Shown here: one piece after another, positions 8,917 through 16,424 of the stretch
Layout: the number at the start of each line of letters is the position of its first letter
Numbering within the stretch: position 1 is the first letter of the stretch
Assembly (NCBI RefSeq): GCF_002091475.1
Contig: NZ_BCTR01000003.1
Location: 1-64,000 of the forward strand
Origin: Sphingomonas azotifigens NBRC 15497
GTDB taxonomy: Bacteria; Pseudomonadota; Alphaproteobacteria; Sphingomonadales; Sphingomonadaceae
Length of the DNA: 64,000 nt
Reading direction: 5' to 3'
Translations under genes and position numbers: made by a program
The notes under the pieces: model-generated
What the model saw: only the letters and a program-made list of their open reading frames with translations
The model's database searches: none
What the model was told of the DNA's origin: nothing

Positions 8917-9335
8917 TGTCTTCTCCCCAGCACCGAGTCACGCCGAGCGAGATCGGCATGATCCGAATCTACATGAAGCCGTCGGACAAGGCACCGGGAG
9001 CGACGCGCTGGTCGCGCAAGCCGCTGTACCGCGCGCTCGTCGCCCAGGCCAAGCGCGACGGTATCCTCAATGCCGTCGCCCACCACACCCACTATGGGTA
9101 CAGCAATCACGGCCCGATGCGCGAAAATGGCGCGGAACTGGCCGACCCGCATTTGACCATGTGCGTCGAGCTGATCGGGCAACGCGGCGAACTCGAGAGA
9201 TTCTGCGAGACGCACGGTGCGCTGCTTGCCGACAAGGTGATCGTCTACAAGCACCTGGAGCAATGGCGCGTAGGGCCGCAGGGCGTGCGCCACGAGGATG
9301 CCTTGCCCGATTTGTTCGTCGCCGAGCCCGACTGA
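8916..9335 (+). CDS. DUF190 family protein
   Basis: A 139-residue soluble protein with the DUF190 pattern: a beta-strand start MIRIYMKPSDKAPG, LYRALVAQAKRDGILNAVAHH, a Gly/His-rich GYSNHG loop, and a late IVYKHLEQWR strand. DUF190 proteins have a ferredoxin-like, PII-like fold and are recurrent neighbours of fluoride exporters (CrcB or CLC-F). Their biochemical role is not established, but a sensor or modulator of the exporter is often proposed. The ATG overlaps the antiporter stop codon (TGATG), so the two proteins should be made together. Confidence 0.88.
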   Translation: MSSPQHRVTPSEIGMIRIYMKPSDKAPGATRWSRKPLYRALVAQAKRDGILNAVAHHTHYGYSNHGPMRENGAELADPHLTMCVELIGQRGELERFCETHGALLADKVIVYKHLEQWRVGPQGVRHEDALPDLFVAEPD

Positions 9336-9362
9336 AAGCATCCCGCCGAAGGAGAGAATGCC

Positions 9363-10178
9363 ATGAAGCTGCTCGCCATCATCGTCGGCGCGGATAGCGC
9401 ACCGGCTTGCCTCGACGCCGCCGCCATCGCAGCGACATCGCTGGGTGGCGCCTCGGTCGAGGCGCTTAACGTGGTTGTAGATCCGGAGCATATCGTCGCA
9501 CCAAGCGAAGAAATCGCATTCCAGCAGCTCCGCGAGCGCGATGAGGGCACAGCGCAGGAGCGCGCTGACGCAGCGCATGCCGCCTTTGTCTCTTGGCATG
9601 CCGAGGCAGGGGAGCCCACGCCAAGGATGGAATGGTGGTCGATCGTCGGCACGGAGGAGGCGGTCGTGACGCAGGAAGCGGCAAAGGCCGATGCGCTGAT
9701 CGTGATTGCGCGCGAGCGGACCATGGACACGGCCGACGCGCTGCACGCGGCGATCTTCTCCACCGACAAGCCTGCGCTGATCGTGCCGCCGGGATGGCGC
9801 GCCAACGGCCGAACCCGCTTCGCCCATATGGCAGTGGGGCTGAGCGACAGCGACAATGCCCGGCACGCCATCGAGCACGCGGCCCCATGGCTGCGGGTGG
9901 CCGAGCGAGTCACCGCTATCCATGTTGGCAAGGCGGGCGATCCAGCGCTCCAGCTCGAAGCGCTGCTCGACAGCATCTGCATCCGCCACGAACGGCGCAT
10001 CGTGCCCCGGGTTGGCGACAATCTCGGCGCCCAGCTGGTAGCCGAAGCGAAGGCGGTCGAGGCGGATCTGCTGGTGACCGGCGCCTATCGCCATAATCAG
10101 CTGATCGAATGGCTGCTCGGCGGCACTACCCGGCACATTCTTGCCGCCGCCGACATGCCGCTGCTGATGGCGCATTGA
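9363..10178 (+). CDS. Universal stress protein, tandem UspA-like domains
   Basis: A 271-residue protein preceded by AAGGAGAG seven bases before the ATG. The C-terminal half has the nucleotide-binding signature of UspA proteins, read here as TGAYRHNQLIEWLLGGTTRH (G-x2-N/G-...-G-G-x-T). The N-terminal half has the same overall strand/helix pattern without the motif, so this looks like a two-domain Usp with one active site. It is the third gene of the fluoride-riboswitch unit and is probably a general stress partner; no specific ligand can be assigned. Confidence 0.87.
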   Translation: MKLLAIIVGADSAPACLDAAAIAATSLGGASVEALNVVVDPEHIVAPSEEIAFQQLRERDEGTAQERADAAHAAFVSWHAEAGEPTPRMEWWSIVGTEEAVVTQEAAKADALIVIARERTMDTADALHAAIFSTDKPALIVPPGWRANGRTRFAHMAVGLSDSDNARHAIEHAAPWLRVAERVTAIHVGKAGDPALQLEALLDSICIRHERRIVPRVGDNLGAQLVAEAKAVEADLLVTGAYRHNQLIEWLLGGTTRHILAAADMPLLMAH

Positions 10179-10194
10179 GGGAGGTTGCGACGCC

Positions 10195-10908
10195 ATGCTC
10201 GCGATCTGCGCACTCCTGATCGGTTCCTTTGTCGCCGCTGTGATCTCCGGTTCGGCGGGCTTCGGAGGGGCATTGCTACTCCTTCCGCTGCTCAACCAAG
10301 CCGTAGGGGTGACGCTGGCGGTACCGCTGCTGACGATCGCCCAACTCGTCGGCAACCTGTCCCGCGTGGCCTTTGGATGGCGGGAAATCCGGTGGCGACC
10401 GGTGCTGTTGTTCCTGGCCCCTGCGCTTCCCGCAGCGGCGCTGGGCGCTTGGTGGTTTACTGCGCTTCCCAAGGCGCTGACCGTGCGGTGCCTGGGTGCC
10501 GCAATTTTGCTGTTCGTCATCCTGAAGCTGCGGGGCTTGAACTTCCGGCCATCGCCGCAACTGCTGATCTGCGGGGGCGCCGTGGTGGGTCTGCTTTCGG
10601 GCCTCGTCGGTAGTGCGGGGCTGATCGGTGCAGCGATCTTCCTGTCGCTGGACCTGCCGCCAGTAGCCTATGTGGCGAGCGAAGCGACCACGGCGGTTGC
10701 CATGCACCTCGTGAAATGGGCGGTATACCAACGCGTGATTGTTCTCGATGGGGCCTTCTGGTCCCTTGCTGCAGGCATGAGCGTGGCGATGGTCGCCGGC
10801 ACCTGGGTCGGCAAGCGGCTAATCGAGACGCTTTCGGTGGCGCGCTTTCGCCTGCTTGTCGCAGGGCTGTTGGCGGTGACCGCCGTTCAGATGCTGTGGA
10901 TGGGGTGA
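10195..10908 (+). CDS. TSUP (TauE/SafE) family permease
   Basis: A 237-residue protein with about seven to eight hydrophobic segments. It has the family pattern of two related halves: GSAGFGGALLLLPLL near the start and GLVGSAGLIGAAIFL in the second half. TSUP proteins export or import small organic or inorganic anions such as sulfite or sulfoacetate. The gene starts 16 bases after the Usp gene and is the last gene of the fluoride unit. Whether it handles fluoride-related stress or an unrelated anion is unknown. It ends exactly where an ISNCY transposase fragment begins on the other strand, so its native 3' flank has been lost. Confidence 0.85.
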   Translation: MLAICALLIGSFVAAVISGSAGFGGALLLLPLLNQAVGVTLAVPLLTIAQLVGNLSRVAFGWREIRWRPVLLFLAPALPAAALGAWWFTALPKALTVRCLGAAILLFVILKLRGLNFRPSPQLLICGGAVVGLLSGLVGSAGLIGAAIFLSLDLPPVAYVASEATTAVAMHLVKWAVYQRVIVLDGAFWSLAAGMSVAMVAGTWVGKRLIETLSVARFRLLVAGLLAVTAVQMLWMG

Positions 10909-11101
10909 TCGGCCGACCGCGCTTCCGGGATATCAGGCCAGCGGCGCCGTCAGCGCGGAACCTGTCGAGCAGCCGATAGACCTGGCGCCGGCATAGCCTG
11001 AGCAACTCGCCAGCCTCGCTTGCGGTGATCTCGCCGCGCTCGACGCGCAGCAGCGTTTCGTACCGTGACAACTCGCTCCGGCTCATCCCGACCACCGTCA
11101 T
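10909..11101 (-). pseudogene. ISNCY-family transposase, N-terminal fragment
   Basis: About 64 residues starting at ATG 11101 (MTVVGMSRSELSRYETLLRV). They carry the helix-turn-helix start and the RLCRRQVYRLLDRF stretch of ISNCY (IS1202-like) transposases. Homology stops after RKRGRP at the very end of the TSUP gene; the remaining protein and its catalytic residues are absent. The bases just upstream (about 11102-11190) probably belong to the same element's end. It is a dead insertion-sequence remnant. Confidence 0.72.
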
Positions 11102-11387
11102 CAGCGTGCCCCAACTGCTCGGGCGGCATGCCACTCGGAGGGCGCCGACCAGAGATTGCGACATTTCTATCTGGCGGATGAGTGACATTTGTACGTTGCG
11201 CTTACACTTTGAAAAATTTTGGCGAACGAGAGACTTAGTTATGTTTACCTGCGGCAGCTCGTCGCGCGTCGTGGGCGCTACATCGAATTCACGAGAACTT
11301 GGGGTATCATCAGGGGTACAACAACGGGTGGTATGAAAAATACCTCTACAAATCAAGTGGTTATAAAGTGTGCGGTCTCCTAGATGG

Positions 11388-11404
11388 TCCTGCCCCCGCA
11401 ACCA
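11388..11404 (+). other. Likely attachment-site remnant: 3' end of initiator tRNA
   Basis: TCCTGCCCCCGCAACCA matches the T-stem, acceptor strand and CCA end of bacterial initiator tRNA (fMet), but no tRNA body lies upstream. It is followed at once by a terminator hairpin, as expected behind a real tRNA, and a tyrosine-recombinase fragment lies 350 bases on. This is what an integrative element inserting at the tRNA 3' end leaves behind. The fMet assignment rests on recall of the family consensus. Confidence 0.6.
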
Positions 11405-11406
11405 AC

Positions 11407-11441
11407 AAAAAAGCCGCTGACCCAATGGGTTGGCGGCTTTT
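11407..11441. terminator. Bidirectional rho-independent terminator
   Basis: AAAAAAGCCGC (11407-11417) and GCGGCTTTT (11433-11441) form the outer stem, continued by CCCA/GGGT inside. A and T runs on the two sides allow function in either direction. It follows the tRNA-end remnant directly and also faces the 3' end of the Cys-rich gene. Confidence 0.82.
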
Positions 11442-11495
11442 GTCGTTTCTGGCGCCAAGCGCATTCCGACTTTTCCGAAATCGGAATTCCGACTG

Positions 11496-11759
11496 TTACG
11501 GCACCGTCTCGCAGATGGCGCCACCTTCAGTTGTCCATGTGCGGATATCGATGTCCGGCCGCACCACATAATGATCGAAGAGGCCGGCCTCCAAAGCGTC
11601 GATCAGGGCGGCGCAATTGGGGGAGGAGCAATAGCTATATTCCGGCGCGCCGCAGGGGCATCGGAAGGCATCCCGCTCCTGCCATGTCGCGAAGTCTTTA
11701 ACGCGGAGGCAATCGCCGCACGACGCACGGAGGGCTTTGCCATTCACTTCCTTGCTCAT
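11496..11759 (-). CDS. Small Cys-rich protein coupled to the integrase fragment
   Basis: An 87-residue protein. Its ATG (11759) overlaps the stop of the integrase frame by four bases (ATGA), a strong coupling signal. It has two Cys pairs, SCGDC and CPCGAPEYSYCSSPNC, which suggest a small zinc-ribbon-like fold, and a mixed C terminus ending near TWTTEGGAICETVP. I do not recognise the family. Position immediately after a tyrosine recombinase suggests an accessory of the integrative element, such as an excision or regulatory factor, but no function can be claimed. Confidence 0.6.
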   Translation of the reverse strand: MSKEVNGKALRASCGDCLRVKDFATWQERDAFRCPCGAPEYSYCSSPNCAALIDALEAGLFDHYVVRPDIDIRTWTTEGGAICETVP

Positions 11760-12177
11760 GCCTGCCCGTCCTTCCGTTCCTTCAGCGCCCGCTCGGCGCC
11801 GAGCAGGGCGACGATGCCCCGGCCGGCCTGTGCCGCGATGCGGACCAAGTAGGTTTCGATAATCCGCTCGACCGTCTTGATACGGTGGCCGGTGATCGCC
11901 GCGATCGTCGGCACCGACATGCCGAGGTTTGCCAGGCGCGTCACGCAGGCGCGGCGGGCGTCGCGGAACTCCAGGCCTTCCAGTCGCTCGGCCAGATCCT
12001 CGTTGCCCTGCTCGCGTGCCTGGGCGGCGGCGTGGGCGCGGATGATGCCGAACTTCTCGATAAAGTCGCGCTGGCTCCAGGGCTCGCCGGTCATGTGGCG
12101 GCCGCGCCACTTGTCGCCGGTGAAGTCGCGGACGATCAGGTTCGTCGCGCCGATCGGAACGGGCGTGCCGGTGGCCT
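11756..12177 (-). pseudogene. Tyrosine recombinase (phage-type integrase), C-terminal fragment
   Basis: About 140 residues with the C-terminal catalytic elements of a tyrosine recombinase: Arg in FRDARRACVTRLANLGMS, then ITGHRIKTVERIIETYLVR, giving the H-x2-R-like box (GHR) and the terminal Tyr nucleophile. The N-terminal core-binding domain and first catalytic Arg region are missing. The frame continues upstream into an IS5 transposase fragment at about residue 112 of the fused frame, so the ancestral gene was cut by that element. It lies next to the tRNA-end remnant and was presumably the integrase of that island. Confidence 0.75.
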
Positions 12178-12511
12178 TGTAGCCGTGAACAGCCGGCTTG
12201 CCCTCGTTTTTTGCCCAGCGCGCGTTGGCATCGCCTTCACTGGCCGAGGTGATGATCGTGACATCGAGCAGCGTACCGGTCTTGACCGTCACCGCCTTTG
12301 ATTTGCGCTGCGCAGTCACTGTTTCGAACAGCGACCGGTCCATCTGGCCAGCAACCAGCAGCCAACGAAATCTGACGAGTGCAGTTCGCTCGGGCGTCGC
12401 CTCGGTGGCGGAGAAGCCGCAGAAGCGGCGAGATGAGGCTCGATCGTCGAGCGCCTCCAATTTCACGTCAGACAGATCGTACCAGATCGGCAGAAGCAAG
12501 GCTTTGAACAT
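12172..12511 (-). pseudogene. IS5-family transposase, internal fragment fused in frame to integrase
   Basis: About 112 residues beginning MFKALLLPIWYDLSDVKLEA, with RRFCGFSATEATPERTALVRFR and VKTGTLLDVTIITSASEG, typical of the middle of IS5-family transposases; it includes the first catalytic Asp region (LLDVTII). The start of the transposase and everything after VHGYKA are missing. The right side of this fragment abuts an IS481 remnant and the left side joins the integrase fragment without a stop codon. Confidence 0.75.
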
Positions 12512-12527
12512 CGCCAGCGGCGGCCAG

Positions 12528-12692
12528 GTGCGGCAGCACCTCGGCGACTTCGTCGCCGCCTACAACTTCGGCCGCAGATTGAAGACCCTGCGAGGCCTGA
12601 CACCCTACGAAGCCATCTGCAAGGCTTGGCAGCTCGAGCCAGCACGCTTCACATCAAATCCGCACCACCAAATCCCGGGACCAAACAGCTAG
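12528..12692 (+). pseudogene. IS481-family transposase, C-terminal fragment (copy 1)
   Basis: About 54 residues from VRQHLGDFVAAYNFGRRLKT through LRGLTPYEAICKAWQ to IPGPNS and a TAG stop. A longer and nearly identical copy lies inverted at 25280. Homology between the copies continues a few bases past the stop (to about 12697), probably to the element's end. The catalytic DDE core is absent. Confidence 0.75.
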
Positions 12693-12772
12693 CCTTGATT
12701 CGAGTGGACTTCGCCGAATTCCGGTTGGAGCCGGCGACTGGACCAGGGGGGAGCCAATCGCCGGCGCCGCCG

Positions 12773-13471
12773 TCAGAAGCGCTGGCGCAGTCCGACGGTA
12801 ACCGAGGTAGCCGAGAGCTTCGGCCGATAGGTAGCGGCGCTGCTGCCGCCCGCCGCGAGCGGCAGCCGTCCGGCGAATTTGAGACTGGAGCTTTCCGCAT
12901 AGCGCGCGGCGAGTTCGAGCGTGGTCTTTTCCGTCAGCTGGTAGCCGAGGCCCGCATCCAGGTGCCAGCGGAACCCCCAGTCGCGGCCGGCAATGCTGCT
13001 ACCCTGGCCGGTGGCGGAAAGGCGGGTCAGGCGTTCGGTCACGCGGACGGCGTCGATGCCGCCGCCGACAAACGGACGCAACCGGGTGCCGGTATCGATA
13101 TCGTAATAGCCCGCGACGCCGAGGCTCAGCGTCTTGGTGCGGCCACGGGTGGTTAGGCCCCCCGTGTTGAGCTGCGACGCATCGACATTGGCGGCGGTGT
13201 AGCCAATCGTGCTTTCCACGCGGACATTGCCGAAATCGTAACCGACACCGCCTTCGAACGCCTTGCCGCTGCGCAGGTCGACGTTGCGTGGCAGGGTAGA
13301 GGGGGCGGCGATGTCCTTGCCCTTGAACTTCAAGTCACCGTCGACCTGCGATCCGATGCGGCCGACGACATAGGGCCCCTGCGCAGAGCTCTGCGCCATG
13401 GCCGGCGCTATGGCGAACAGCATTCCGCCAAATGCGGTTAGACCAGCCACGCGCTTGTACATCACGTTCAT
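12773..13471 (-). CDS. Outer-membrane beta-barrel protein
   Basis: A 232-residue protein. I choose ATG 13471 (MNVMYKRVAG) because it gives a proper signal peptide (LTAFGGMLFAIAPAMAQ) with a weak AAGGTG ribosome site upstream. The mature part alternates strands such as VRVESTIGYTAANV, KTLSLGVAGYYDID and TTLELAARYAESSSL, and ends in VTVGLRQRF with the C-terminal Phe used for barrel assembly. It resembles small OmpW/OmpA-like eight-stranded barrels. Ligand and role are unknown. It lies 99 bases after the glycine-zipper gene on the same strand. Confidence 0.85.
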   Translation of the reverse strand: MNVMYKRVAGLTAFGGMLFAIAPAMAQSSAQGPYVVGRIGSQVDGDLKFKGKDIAAPSTLPRNVDLRSGKAFEGGVGYDFGNVRVESTIGYTAANVDASQLNTGGLTTRGRTKTLSLGVAGYYDIDTGTRLRPFVGGGIDAVRVTERLTRLSATGQGSSIAGRDWGFRWHLDAGLGYQLTEKTTLELAARYAESSSLKFAGRLPLAAGGSSAATYRPKLSATSVTVGLRQRF

Positions 13472-13570
13472 GTATACACCTTGCTTTGAGGATCGGTTCG
13501 CTTTGTTGCGAGCCTTCGCTTCTTCGACGAAGTCGTGCCGCAGGTGCCGCAAAGCTTTCGACATTTAATT

Positions 13571-14002
13571 TCAGCGGCAGCGGTCACGACGGTGCACGGC
13601 ATCCCCGACCACGCCGCCGGCCAGCGCACCCAGCATCGTTCCGATCAACTTGTCATCTGCGCCCGCGAGCAGATGGCCGCCGAGGCCACCGCCGATCGCG
13701 CCAATCACGGCGCCTTGCGCACCGGTGGAACGGCAGGGATCCCGCTGCAGGCTGCCGTCGCGCCGGCCGTCCGCATAGCCGCTGCGATAGCCGTCGCCGC
13801 GGCCATGATCATAGCCGTCAGCACCCCCTTCGGCATAGCCGTCGTCGTGGCCCTCGCCATAGCCGTCGCCATAGCCATGGTGATAGCCGCGGACGCTTCC
13901 GACAATATACCCGTCCCGCTGCCCGCGCTGCGCCAGGGCTGGCGGAACCAGCGCGCAGGTGGAGACCAGGGCGGCAAGCACGCAAAGGGGCATGTAGCGC
14001 AT
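13571..14002 (-). CDS. Secreted glycine-zipper protein with Gly-Tyr-Asp-rich repeats
   Basis: A 143-residue protein with a signal peptide (core LCVLAALVSTCALVPP, cleavage near ALAQ). Residues of about 30-85 are a low-complexity run of G-Y-x-D-G-Y and G-x-x-D-G-Y steps such as GYGDGYGEGHDDGY. A glycine-zipper segment follows, with AVIGAIGGGLGGHLL and IGTMLGALAGGVVGDAV, as in 2TM glycine-zipper (Rickettsia 17-kDa-like) surface proteins. The zipper may insert in or associate with the outer membrane; the repeat could bind metal ions or be an extended linker. Two Cys lie near the zipper. Confidence 0.78.
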   Translation of the reverse strand: MRYMPLCVLAALVSTCALVPPALAQRGQRDGYIVGSVRGYHHGYGDGYGEGHDDGYAEGGADGYDHGRGDGYRSGYADGRRDGSLQRDPCRSTGAQGAVIGAIGGGLGGHLLAGADDKLIGTMLGALAGGVVGDAVHRRDRCR

Positions 14003-14198
14003 CGTTCATCCTTTCCGTCCCGACGGCATGTCGGGGTTGGCTATCGACGAAGCCGCGGCGTGCGCGCCGCATGCCGGATGCGCGTCACGCCGGGGACGCG
14101 AAAAATTCCAGGCCGTCGTCCGGCTCTGCGGGTGCGCCTCCGTCATGGGATCGGACGCGCCGATGAAGCGCGATCCAGAACGATAAGAAGGGTCTATC

Positions 14199-14387
14199 AT
14201 GAAGATTACCGGATGGACGTTCGTCGCCACGCTGGCCGTTGCCTTTGTAGGCACGCCGGCCCTGGCGCAGACACCCGCGCAAGGCCAGGCCAGCAAGAAA
14301 GCGGTCCCCCCGTCGCACCTGCCGAAGCCGCACAAACAGGCAAGGCAGGACAAGGCGAAGCCTCCGGCCACCTCGCCCAAGCGCTGA
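14199..14387 (+). CDS. Small secreted Lys/Pro-rich protein
   Basis: A 62-residue protein with a clear signal peptide (TFVATLAVAFVGTPALAQ) and a mature part of about 38 residues that is basic and rich in Lys, Pro and Gln. It is divergent from the glycine-zipper gene. No homologue is recognised; such peptides are common in alphaproteobacterial periplasms and hard to classify. Confidence 0.55.
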   Translation: MKITGWTFVATLAVAFVGTPALAQTPAQGQASKKAVPPSHLPKPHKQARQDKAKPPATSPKR

Positions 14388-14478
14388 GGTGGGCGCCCGC
14401 CCGCTCCCCGTGGGCGGGCGCTTCCTCTCCCACGCGAAGATCGCTGCCGCCCGCCGGCAGCGCAGGTGGAGAGCAACC

Positions 14479-14700
14479 ATGCATCACGACAGCAATTTCG
14501 ACTGGATGGCGAAAGCGGAGCAGGTTCTGCACCTGGCGTTCCTCCATGTGCATGAGCAGGGTGAGGACACGCTGATCGAGAAGCTACCGGCCCGCTCGCG
14601 GCTTGCTATCATTCTGCTCGCGGCATTTGCGTCCTGGGCGGCACTGGTCGGGACCGTCTGGGTACTCGTGACCGTCGCCCGCATGACAGTGTGGCACTGA
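14479..14700 (+). CDS. Small single-pass membrane protein
   Basis: A 73-residue protein starting at ATG 14479, seven bases after GGTGGAGAG. The first 40 residues are soluble, with several His and acidic residues (MHHDSNFDWMAKAEQ). The rest is a hydrophobic segment from about 42 to 68 (LAIILLAAFASWAALVG). It precedes the ECF sigma gene by about 120 bases on the same strand. Function unknown. Confidence 0.5.
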   Translation: MHHDSNFDWMAKAEQVLHLAFLHVHEQGEDTLIEKLPARSRLAIILLAAFASWAALVGTVWVLVTVARMTVWH

Positions 14701-14823
14701 GCCGTGGCCCTGCACCAGGGGGCTCGCGCCGTCCGCACAATCCCCCACTTGGCCCGTCGGCCTTCCGCAGCTATGCGCAGCGATGCTTGCCTCAGTTCCA
14801 GCGGAAAGGCGCGTACCCGGTCC

Positions 14824-15339
14824 ATGCCCGAACCTTCTGCGTTGATCGCGGCATTTCTGGCGCGACGGACGGCGCTATTGCATTACTTTTCCAAGCGGGT
14901 CGGCGAGGTGGAGGCAGAGGATCTGCTCCAGGAAGTCTATGTCCGCATCGCGACCCTGCCCGATGAGGATATCCGCAACCCCGGTGGTTACCTCTATCGG
15001 CTGGGTAGCAACATCATGCTGGATCGATTGCGCCAGAACCAATCCCGGGCGGCGCGCGATCATGCGTGGCGCGAAACCCATCATGTCGTCACCGATAGCG
15101 GCGAGGACGTGAGCGACACCGTGCCGGCAGACGAAGCGCTGATCGCGCGCGACCAGGTCCGCCATATCGAACGGGCGCTGGGCGAACTGCCAGAAGCGGT
15201 GCAGCAGAGCTTCCGCATGCACAAGCTGGAAGGGCTCTCGCACGCCGAGGTGGCGGAGCGCATGGGGGTTTCGCGCAGCCTCATCGAAAAGCACATGATG
15301 CGGGCGATGCGGCACCTGGTGGCGAGCGTCGGCCGATGA
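14824..15339 (+). CDS. ECF sigma factor, FecI type
   Basis: A 171-residue protein. The sigma-2 region is seen in EAEDLLQEVYVRI and the sigma-4 helix-turn-helix in LSHAEVAERMGVSRSLIEKH. Length and the downstream FecR and FecA-like genes make it a FecI-type factor that drives its own receptor operon when the anti-sigma protein releases it. The start at 14824 (MPEPSALIAAFLARR) matches the usual FecI N terminus; an ATG at 14773 would add 17 residues. No good ribosome site is visible at either. Confidence 0.9.
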   Translation: MPEPSALIAAFLARRTALLHYFSKRVGEVEAEDLLQEVYVRIATLPDEDIRNPGGYLYRLGSNIMLDRLRQNQSRAARDHAWRETHHVVTDSGEDVSDTVPADEALIARDQVRHIERALGELPEAVQQSFRMHKLEGLSHAEVAERMGVSRSLIEKHMMRAMRHLVASVGR

Positions 15340-15430
15340 CCTGGCGACGCCAACCTTGGTCTTGCGGCGCATGGCGGCTGGCTTCGTCCATCGTCTTGTC
15401 GGGGCAGAATTTCAACGGGACGAACAGGTG

Positions 15431-16411
15431 ATGGCACGCGTTGATGCTGAAGAAGCGGCGGTCGAATGGTTCTTCCGGTTGCAGGACTGTGAGGACGAGC
15501 AGCCATGGCTCGACCACCTGGCCTGGATGGAAGCGGACCCGGCCCATGCCGAGGCCTATGCCAAGGTAGAGCGGCTCTGGATCGCCGCAGAGGCGCTGCC
15601 GCCGATCGCGCCCGCGGCAGCCGATGCACCGGCCGAGATCGTGTCGCTGGACGCCCACCGCGCGGCGAAGCAGCGCAGGGTGGCGCGATGGTGGCTGCCG
15701 GTTGGGATCGCGGCGGCGGCTTCGGTGGCGGCAGTGATCGGCTTGCCCCAGTTGGGCCATCTCGGCGATCCTGCGGCGCAGACCTATCGCACCGACGGCA
15801 CGTCCACCAAGGTCGTCGCGCTGGCGGACGGTTCACGGCTGACGCTGAACCGGAATACCGAGCTGACCGTGACGCTGGGCGACAAGGTGCGCACTGCCGA
15901 ACTGCGCTCGGGCGAAGCGATCTTCGACGTGCATCACGAGCCGTCGCGCCCGTTCACCGTGGCCGCAGCCGGCCGCGAAGTGCGCGTGCTGGGCACCGAA
16001 TTCGACGTGCTCAGCCAGAACGGCACGTTCGGCGTGGCCGTGCGGCGCGGACTGGTCGCGGTTTCTCCGGCGCAGGACGGCGGCGCGGTGACGCGCCTTC
16101 CGGCCGGCACCGGTCTGCGCCGCGTCGCTGGCGACACCGCCGATCGGGTGGAGAAGATCGCACCCGACGACGCGCTGGCCTGGGCCAAGGGACGCCTGAT
16201 CTATTCGGACAGCCCGATCGAGACGGTCGCCCATGATCTGGAGCGCTACACCGGAACCCGGGTCAGCGTTTCGCCCGACCTCCGCAGCCTGCGCGTCAGC
16301 GGCGTGCTCACCATCGGCGATCCTGCGGCGGTAGACCGGCAGATCGAGGCATTGCTGCCGGTGCGGGTCGAAAAGGTAGATGGCGAACGGAGGCTTGTCC
16401 GCGCACCGTGA
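15431..16411 (+). CDS. FecR-type anti-sigma regulator
   Basis: A 326-residue protein. The cytoplasmic N terminus carries the FecR_N pattern (AAVEWFFRLQD, then WLDHLAWMEADPAHAEAYAKV). One membrane span follows at about residues 85-107 (WLPVGIAAAASVAAVIGLP), and then a periplasmic FecR domain with LADGSRLTLNRNTELTV and FTVAAAGREVRVLGTEFDV. It should relay the state of the outer-membrane receptor to the sigma factor encoded just upstream. I chose ATG 15431 because the conserved domain begins directly after it; the frame is open further upstream. Confidence 0.9.
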   Translation: MARVDAEEAAVEWFFRLQDCEDEQPWLDHLAWMEADPAHAEAYAKVERLWIAAEALPPIAPAAADAPAEIVSLDAHRAAKQRRVARWWLPVGIAAAASVAAVIGLPQLGHLGDPAAQTYRTDGTSTKVVALADGSRLTLNRNTELTVTLGDKVRTAELRSGEAIFDVHHEPSRPFTVAAAGREVRVLGTEFDVLSQNGTFGVAVRRGLVAVSPAQDGGAVTRLPAGTGLRRVAGDTADRVEKIAPDDALAWAKGRLIYSDSPIETVAHDLERYTGTRVSVSPDLRSLRVSGVLTIGDPAAVDRQIEALLPVRVEKVDGERRLVRAP

Positions 16412-16424
16412 CCGCACCTGCTGC

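Noticed and set aside
11341..11404. A complete tRNA gene ending at 11404
   Set aside because: Only the last 17 bases fit. There is no T-loop GGTTCGA, anticodon arm or D arm upstream, so it is treated as an attachment remnant.
10517..11569. A 350-codon minus-strand protein spanning the TSUP end and the IS remnant
   Set aside because: Only its middle (10909-11101) matches a transposase; the rest runs antisense to TSUP and through the terminator and tRNA remnant.
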